This document shows, piece by piece, positions 59,468 through 64,000 of a stretch of DNA of 64,000 nucleotides. Position 1 is the first letter of the stretch; each line of letters begins with the position of its first letter. Source of the stretch: an uncultured Oscillospiraceae bacterium (GTDB lineage Bacteria; Bacillota; Clostridia; Oscillospirales; Oscillospiraceae); assembly GCA_934569225.1 (NCBI GenBank), contig CAKTKC010000015.1, positions 1 to 64,000 of the forward strand. Direction: 5' to 3'. Both the position numbers and the translations under genes were made by a program. The notes beneath the pieces were generated by a model that made no database searches, had not been told where the DNA came from, and was given only the letters and a program-made list of their open reading frames with translations.

Positions 59468-59892
59468 GATTTGCCTCCCCGCAGATGGCGGTTGATACGG
59501 TTGGTTCTGTGCCTGATGGACAGCAGGATAATTCCCCAGATCAAGGCGTAGCCCCCCGCAAAACACAGGGTAAACGTGCCGATAAACGCCCAATTCCGGG
59601 GTATCCAGTTGTTCAGCAGGTAAATCAGCAGATAGTCCAGATACAGCGCTCCAGCGTGAATTGCCGTAGCGGAGAGCAGGGGCAGACGCTCGATCTGATA
59701 GACGACGCCGATGCCCGCCGCGATGAAGGCCAGCAGCGTCACCGTCACGATTCCCATGCAGACCTCCCCGGGGGCGAGGGAAGTGACCTGCCCGTTGGCA
59801 CCCAGAATGCCATAGATCATGGCGAGGATCAGCGGCCCGCCGGAAGCGGCCAGCAGACCCCGTTTCAGAAATGTCAGACAATATTGTTTCAT
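59464..59892 (-). CDS. DUF3021 membrane protein
   Basis: A 142-residue membrane protein with four hydrophobic segments, typical of DUF3021, which is encoded behind LytTR regulators in Firmicutes. The ATG at 59892 overlaps the LytTR stop. It has LKRGLLAASGGPLILAMIYGIL at the start and IPRNWAFIGTFTLCFAGGYALIWG near residue 100. It may modulate the regulator at the membrane. Confidence 0.88.
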   Translation of the reverse strand: MKQYCLTFLKRGLLAASGGPLILAMIYGILGANGQVTSLAPGEVCMGIVTVTLLAFIAAGIGVVYQIERLPLLSATAIHAGALYLDYLLIYLLNNWIPRNWAFIGTFTLCFAGGYALIWGIILLSIRHRTNRINRHLRGGKS

Positions 59893-60332
59893 ACGTGATC
59901 GTACCTCCTTTTGATTTCTGCAAAGCACCGCCTGGAAACATATTCCCGGTAGCCGCTTCGGAAGACGGCGTCCACCGCGCCGTTGAAGGAAGCGGTGAAG
60001 CGCTCTAAATGGGCTTCGTTGGCAAGCGCCGACTTGTTGATGCGGATGAAGGACGCCGGAAGTATGGCTTCCAGCTCGTACAGCCGCAGCTTTAACCGGA
60101 GGCGCTCACCGCTGCAAGCAACGGCATAGGTCTTCCCGTCCAGAACGGTGACGCACTCGATGTCGGAGAAGGGGAGCATCCGCATACCGTCCTCGGTGTA
60201 GGCCGCGACCCGGTCGGAGCCGTCGTATTGCAGGACGAGCTGCTCCATTTCGTCGGTAAGACGGCTGCGCTCATGGACGGTGGCGACCACCGTTTCCTCC
60301 TGGGTTTTATCGATAACCAGCTTGAATTTCAT
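59889..60332 (-). CDS. LytTR DNA-binding regulator
   Basis: A 147-residue regulator with a short N-terminal part and a LytTR domain (residues 45-145), seen as FSDIECVTVLDGKTYAV, LRLYELEAILPASFIRINKSALANEAHLERF and FRSGYREYVSRRCFAEIKRRY. LytTR proteins bind direct repeats in front of target genes. The start at 60332 follows AAGGAGG. It heads a three-gene operon and has an extended -10 promoter TGCTATAGT on the minus strand just upstream. Confidence 0.9.
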   Translation of the reverse strand: MKFKLVIDKTQEETVVATVHERSRLTDEMEQLVLQYDGSDRVAAYTEDGMRMLPFSDIECVTVLDGKTYAVACSGERLRLKLRLYELEAILPASFIRINKSALANEAHLERFTASFNGAVDAVFRSGYREYVSRRCFAEIKRRYDHV

Positions 60333-60389
60333 GGGGCACCTCCTTGCGTTTACACTATAGCACAAAAGAAAGCAAAAATGTTGAAAAAT

Positions 60390-60421
60390 CCGTTCAACGG
60401 TCATTTTTGACCGCTGAACGG
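60390..60421 (-). terminator. Stem-loop between NUDIX and LytTR genes
   Basis: CCGTTCAGCGGTCA pairs with TGACCGTTGAACGG, 14 bp with one mismatch, followed by T-rich bases on the minus strand. It fits the terminator of the NUDIX gene and may also be bound by the LytTR protein. Confidence 0.75.
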
Positions 60422-60433
60422 TAGAAAGGCATT

Positions 60434-61168
60434 CTATATCCGGGCAAGCAGACCCTTTGCGGCGTCCGCGACCTGGGGCAGAAGGTATTGTTCCAGCTCG
60501 CCGGGCTTCACCCAGCGGCAGGATTTGATTTCTTTGGCCTGGAGCTTCGGCTCACCGTGAACCTCGCCCAGAAAGAAAACGACCTGCTTTCTGGCGACGG
60601 AGCTGATGCGGTATTCCGTGGCGGCTCTGGCACCGGGAACCAGCCGCGTCCGGAACCCGGTCTCCTCGAAAAGCTCCCGGAGGGCGGTTCGTTCCTCCGT
60701 TTCCCCGGCCTCCATGTGCCCCTTGGGAAAGCTCCATGTCCCGGAACCCCGCTGGAACAGAAGCAGAACTTCAGGCTTTCCGTCCACCCGCCGGAAGGGG
60801 ACGACCCCGCAGGATTTCTGAAAGATGGAATCAATGGTGCTGATAAAATATTGCTCCTGGAAATGGACGGCCTCGGCGATCTGCCCCTGATGGAGCGAAA
60901 GCCCCTCCGGCGCGACCACCAGCTTGTCCTCGCAGTCGTTGTGCCGCCGGATGACGGCAATGACCCGCCCTGTAAAGTCAGACAGGGGCGTATCCACGCC
61001 CAAAATGTACGCGTCCTGTTCCTCACCATCGCCGCCCATCAGCCCCGGGACAAATCCGTAATTGATGGGGTACAGAATATCGCCGTGAAGATATCCGACA
61101 GGCCGGTCGACCTGCACCGTTACGACCTTGCCCAGCAGCTTCCGGGTGTTCCTGCTTCGTGGGTCCAT
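60434..61168 (-). CDS. Pyrophosphatase-like and NUDIX fusion protein
   Basis: A 244-residue cytoplasmic protein of two parts. Residues 1-105 resemble inorganic pyrophosphatase or its YgdR-like relatives (VDRPVGYLHGDILYPINYGFVPG, DGEEQDAYILGVDTPL, VIAVIRRHNDCEDKLVVAPEG). Residues 115-244 form a NUDIX hydrolase with the box GHMEAGETEERTALRELFEETGF. The second part would cleave a nucleoside diphosphate-linked compound; the first could act on the released pyrophosphate, or only bind. It is a single-gene unit. Combination seen by motif reading only. Confidence 0.85.
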   Translation of the reverse strand: MDPRSRNTRKLLGKVVTVQVDRPVGYLHGDILYPINYGFVPGLMGGDGEEQDAYILGVDTPLSDFTGRVIAVIRRHNDCEDKLVVAPEGLSLHQGQIAEAVHFQEQYFISTIDSIFQKSCGVVPFRRVDGKPEVLLLFQRGSGTWSFPKGHMEAGETEERTALRELFEETGFRTRLVPGARAATEYRISSVARKQVVFFLGEVHGEPKLQAKEIKSCRWVKPGELEQYLLPQVADAAKGLLARI

Positions 61169-61298
61169 GGCAGCCCCTCTCTTTCTTCCCCAAAGTCCGA
61201 CAAAACGGTGCCATTTTACACGGAGCGGGGCAAAAAGTCAAGCCTTTTGCCTCTTTTCCCGGCGGCGGGGAAAGGATCGCTTATTTTTTTCATATCGC

Positions 61299-61327
61299 TT
61301 GTTTTTTTCGGGGAATCACGCTATAAT
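61299..61327 (+). promoter_or_regulatory. Promoter of xpaC-telA
   Basis: TTGTTT, 17 base spacer and TATAAT (61322-61327). Confidence 0.7.
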
Positions 61328-61356
61328 GATAGGGAATATTTTTTGGAGAGGATCGT

Positions 61357-62565
61357 ATGGCAAATAAAAATCAGGACTGGGACGATCTTGGAAGAAGCAT
61401 TCAGGACATTGTGGATAAGGCCGTCAATTCCCGTGACTTTCAGAAGCTGAACCAGACGGTCAGTCAGGCCGTGGGCAAGGCTGTGGATATGGGAAGTGAA
61501 GCCGTCCGCAAGGCGATGGAAGCCGCTGCCCGCCCCACGACCCCGCCTGCCAGACCCGTTTACCGGGAGGTCGAGGCCACGGTCGTGGAGGAAAAGAAAG
61601 ACCTTCCCGTGCTTTATGCCGGAACCGGCGGCGAGACCGCCGTAGGACTGGTGAAGATCGTAGGCGGCGGTCTGGCGCTGCTCGTTGGGTTTGCGTCCTT
61701 TATTTCTCTGCTGGTCAGGCTGATTATGGGAATTGGTCTGGGGGTCGTGTCCACCGCGATCACGGCCGGCGGCGTCATTGCCGGAATGTGGCTGATTATC
61801 AGCGGCATCCGCAAGCTGGGATGGGTCAGCCGGTTCAAGATGTACAGAAGAACCTTGGGAGAGAGCACCCATTGCAGTCTGGAGCGGCTGGCGCGGAGCG
61901 TCGGAAAGAACGTGAAATTCGTCCGCAAGGAATTGCGAAAGATGATCGGCAAGGGGCTGTTCCTGGAAGGGCATATGGACAAGGAGGAAACCTGTCTCAT
62001 CACCAGCGACGAAACCTACCGGCATTATGAGCAGAGCCGTCTGGCTCTGGAAGAACGTCAGCGGCAGGAAGCCGCCGCCAGCGCCCCGAAGGTGTCCATG
62101 CCCCATGACCCTCAGGTGCAGGAGGTTCTGGATCGGGGCAACGCCTTCATCGCCCAGATACGCGCCTGCAACGACGCCATTCCCGGGGAGAAAATTTCTG
62201 AGAAAATCTCCCGGATGGAGCTGATCGTCCGCCGTATCTTTGAGCGGGCGGAGGCGCACCCGGAGGTGGTTCCCGACCTCAAGAAGCTGATGGATTACTA
62301 CCTGCCCATGACGGTGAAGCTCCTGAACGCCTACGCGGACATGGACGCCCAGCCCGTGCAGGGTGAGACCATTCAGGCATCCAAGAAGGAAATCGAGGCC
62401 ACACTGGACACGCTGAATCTGGCCTTCGAGAAGCTGCTGGACGACCTGTTCCGGGACTCCGCCATGGACGTTTCCAGCGACATTTCCGTTCTCAACACCC
62501 TGCTTGCCCAGGAGGGGCTGACGGAGGACGGCTTATCCCAAGTGAAGAAACAGCAGACATTATAA
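61357..62565 (+). CDS. XpaC-like membrane protein
   Basis: A 402-residue protein of the 5-bromo-4-chloroindolyl phosphate hydrolysis (XpaC) family. It has a polar N-terminus, two hydrophobic segments at about residues 95-145, then a helical region (RTLGESTHCSLERLARSVGKNVKFVRKELRKMI) and an acidic helical end. XpaC proteins are encoded with TelA; their role is linked to stress and envelope responses but is not known in detail. GGAGAGG precedes the ATG. Confidence 0.88.
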   Translation: MANKNQDWDDLGRSIQDIVDKAVNSRDFQKLNQTVSQAVGKAVDMGSEAVRKAMEAAARPTTPPARPVYREVEATVVEEKKDLPVLYAGTGGETAVGLVKIVGGGLALLVGFASFISLLVRLIMGIGLGVVSTAITAGGVIAGMWLIISGIRKLGWVSRFKMYRRTLGESTHCSLERLARSVGKNVKFVRKELRKMIGKGLFLEGHMDKEETCLITSDETYRHYEQSRLALEERQRQEAAASAPKVSMPHDPQVQEVLDRGNAFIAQIRACNDAIPGEKISEKISRMELIVRRIFERAEAHPEVVPDLKKLMDYYLPMTVKLLNAYADMDAQPVQGETIQASKKEIEATLDTLNLAFEKLLDDLFRDSAMDVSSDISVLNTLLAQEGLTEDGLSQVKKQQTL

Positions 62566-62589
62566 AAAACTAGGAAGAGGAGATCAATT

Positions 62590-63747
62590 ATGGACGCTGA
62601 ATACAAGGATATGAACGAATCCGCCCCCATCCCCAGCTTGACGCTGGAGCCGGAGCTGGAAGATACGCCCAAGCTGGTCGTGGCGGAGGAGACACAGTTG
62701 CAGCAGACAAAGGCTGCCGAGCCTGTGCTGACGCCTCAGGAGCAGCAGATGGTGGATGATTTTGCCCAGAAGATCGACGTGGAGAATACCGCCCAGATCT
62801 TGCAGTACGGCGCGGGCACCCAGAAGAAAATGGCCGATTTCTCCGACGCTGCCCTTGCCAATGTGCGCACCCAGGATTTGGGCGAGGTGGGCGACCTGAT
62901 CGTCAACGTGGTGGGCGAGCTGAAGGGCTTTGACGCCGAGGAGGAAAAGGGCTTCTTCGGCTTCTTCCGCAAGCAGGCGAACAAGCTGGAGGTCATGAAG
63001 AGCCGCTACGCCAAGGCGGAGGTCAACGTAGAGAAGATCGGCGACGCCCTCCAGCAGCATCAGGTGCGGCTGCTGAAGGATTCCGCGATGCTGGATAAGA
63101 TGTACGAGCAGAACCTTGCCTACTTCAAGGAGCTGAGCATGTACATTCTGGCGGGCAAGAAGAAGCTCCAGGAGGTACGGGAAGGCAAGCTGAAAGACCT
63201 GGAAGCGACGGCGCAGGCCACCGGCCTTGCGGAGGACGCCCAGGCGGCAAGAGACTTAGCGGACAAGTGCAACCGGTTTGAGAAGAAGATCTATGACCTG
63301 GAGCTGACCCGCACCATTTCCATCCAGACCGCGCCCCAGATCCGGATGATCCAGAACAACGACAATGTGATGGTGGAGAAAATCCAGACCACGCTGATGA
63401 ACACCATTCCCCTGTGGAAGAACCAGATGGTTCTGGCGCTGGGCATCGCCCATTCCAACGAAGCAGCCCAGGCGCAGCGGCAGGTCAACGACATCACCAA
63501 CGCTCTGCTGAAGCAGAACGCCGAGAAGCTGCACATGGCCTCCGTGGAGACCGCGAAGGAAGCCGAGCGGGGCATCGTGGACGTGGAGACGCTGAAAAAG
63601 ACCAACGCCGAGCTGATCCAGACGCTGGACGACGTGATGAAGATTCAGTCCGAGGGTCGTGAAAAGCGCCTTGCCGCCGAAGCGGAAATGGCGAAGATGG
63701 AGAACGACCTAAAGGGCAAGCTCCTGGAGATCCGCGGAGGCGTATAA
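62590..63747 (+). CDS. telA: TelA-like toxic anion resistance protein
   Basis: A 385-residue soluble, helical protein of the TelA family, linked to resistance to tellurite and other toxic anions and to cell-envelope antimicrobials. The N-terminus is acidic; the core has FAQKIDVENTAQILQYGAGTQ, a long coiled-coil, and QTAPQIRMIQNNDNVMVEKI and IPLWKNQMVLALGI, typical of the family. It follows xpaC by 24 bases with GAGGAGA before the ATG. A terminator closes the pair. Confidence 0.93.
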   Translation: MDAEYKDMNESAPIPSLTLEPELEDTPKLVVAEETQLQQTKAAEPVLTPQEQQMVDDFAQKIDVENTAQILQYGAGTQKKMADFSDAALANVRTQDLGEVGDLIVNVVGELKGFDAEEEKGFFGFFRKQANKLEVMKSRYAKAEVNVEKIGDALQQHQVRLLKDSAMLDKMYEQNLAYFKELSMYILAGKKKLQEVREGKLKDLEATAQATGLAEDAQAARDLADKCNRFEKKIYDLELTRTISIQTAPQIRMIQNNDNVMVEKIQTTLMNTIPLWKNQMVLALGIAHSNEAAQAQRQVNDITNALLKQNAEKLHMASVETAKEAERGIVDVETLKKTNAELIQTLDDVMKIQSEGREKRLAAEAEMAKMENDLKGKLLEIRGGV

Positions 63748-63759
63748 CATTACAAAAAG

Positions 63760-63793
63760 ACGCAGTACCGGAAATCTTCGGTACTGCGTTTTG
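63760..63793 (+). terminator. Terminator of xpaC-telA
   Basis: ACGCAGTACCG and CGGTACTGCGT with a TTTT tail. Confidence 0.8.
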
Positions 63794-63799
63794 GATTTG

Positions 63800-63830
63800 A
63801 AAAAAGCGACCCCGCGGAACACGGGATCGC
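63800..63830 (-). terminator. Terminator of the small Cys peptide gene
   Basis: On the minus strand GCGATCCCG pairs with CGGGGTCGC (one G-T pair) and is followed by TTTTTT. Confidence 0.8.
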
Positions 63831-63849
63831 CAAAGGCTACAAAATTTCC

Positions 63850-63936
63850 TTAGCAGCCGAAACCGCACAGACGGCTCAGCAGCTGCCAAATGGAGCTGCA
63901 ATCAGAATTGTTGGTGTTGCAATTGAAAAAGAACAT
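63850..63936 (-). CDS. Small Cys-containing peptide, 28 residues
   Basis: A 28-codon gene on the minus strand with a perfect AGGAGG 8 bases before the ATG and a strong terminator 20 bases after the stop. The product starts with MFFFNCNTNNSDC and ends with LCGFGC; Cys are at residues 6, 13, 24 and 28. No signal peptide or known leader is seen. A TACAAT-like -10 box lies near the window end, and the rest of the promoter is cut off. It may be a secreted or modified peptide, or a metal-binding miniprotein; function unknown. Confidence 0.65.
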   Translation of the reverse strand: MFFFNCNTNNSDCSSIWQLLSRLCGFGC

Positions 63937-64000
63937 CTTGCCAACCTCCTGTTTCAGTATTTGCCTCGCGAAGACAAAAGGATTGTAACCGATTCGTAAC

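Overview
The window is a chromosomal stretch from a Gram-positive gut-type Clostridia, most likely Oscillospiraceae (Ruminococcaceae-like). The call rests on lipoprotein signals with Leu-Ala-Ala-Cys style lipoboxes, strong AAGGAGG ribosome binding sites, sigma-A promoters (TTGACA-17-TATAAT), a CIRCE operator, GC-rich Clostridia housekeeping genes (GGGtGRT protein with its NifU-like partner, DUF1540, DUF1858, DUF3793, DUF6472 proteins, XpaC/TelA) and intrinsic terminators after most operons. No species can be named from the sequence alone.

Layout. 1-130: the 3' half of an initiator tRNA-Met without its 5' half, which looks like the edge of an integrated element lying left of the window. 250-4530: an iron(III)-type ABC importer (binding protein, fused double permease, ATPase). 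4557-6871: a hairpin-rich element, a YolD-like/Y-family polymerase pair, and a small inverted-repeat element. 7354-12543: a complete branched-chain amino acid type ABC operon (livJHMGF). 12574-15343: adhE. 15450-19084: an acetyltransferase, a DUF1858 protein, the first copy of a ~195 bp multi-hairpin repeat, then trmK, nif3-like and yebC genes. 19200-20586: a lipoprotein gene divergent from a tiny Cro-like regulator, with operator-like repeats in the shared promoter.

20605-28575 is an integrated element bounded by two 260 bp direct repeats, inserted next to the 3' end of the GGGtGRT gene. It carries a tyrosine recombinase, a serine resolvase, a Cro/C1 repressor with three 17 bp operators, a WYL regulator, a PH-SHOCT membrane protein, two paralogous unknown proteins, a putative DNA-binding protein and several very small genes. 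No replication or conjugation genes are recognisable.

28483-46184 is mostly housekeeping: GGGtGRT and NifU-like proteins, hemW, lepA, the primary sigma factor, rpe, an HtrA protease, a Gly-rich repeat protein, a folate enzyme, a phosphodiesterase, a lipoprotein with an HExxH motif, a CBS protein and a diaminopimelate decarboxylase. 46403-53987: a hemolysin III protein, CstA, an HTH-desulfoferrodoxin fusion, a GPH-type transporter, an rRNA methylase, a YbaK-like deacylase, the second multi-hairpin repeat, and a small operon ending in flavodoxin that starts at a DtxR-like palindrome. 54283-64000: tRNA-Asp, a sugar phosphotransferase with cardiolipin synthase, a CIRCE-controlled hsp20, a LytTR/DUF3021/acyltransferase operon, a pyrophosphatase-like/NUDIX fusion, xpaC-telA, and a 28-codon Cys-containing peptide gene on the minus strand.

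The most unusual items are the 7.7 kb element and its operators, the twin multi-hairpin repeats with compensatory base changes, the HTH-desulfoferrodoxin fusion, and the small Cys peptide at the right edge. All calls come from reading the sequence; no database search was run.
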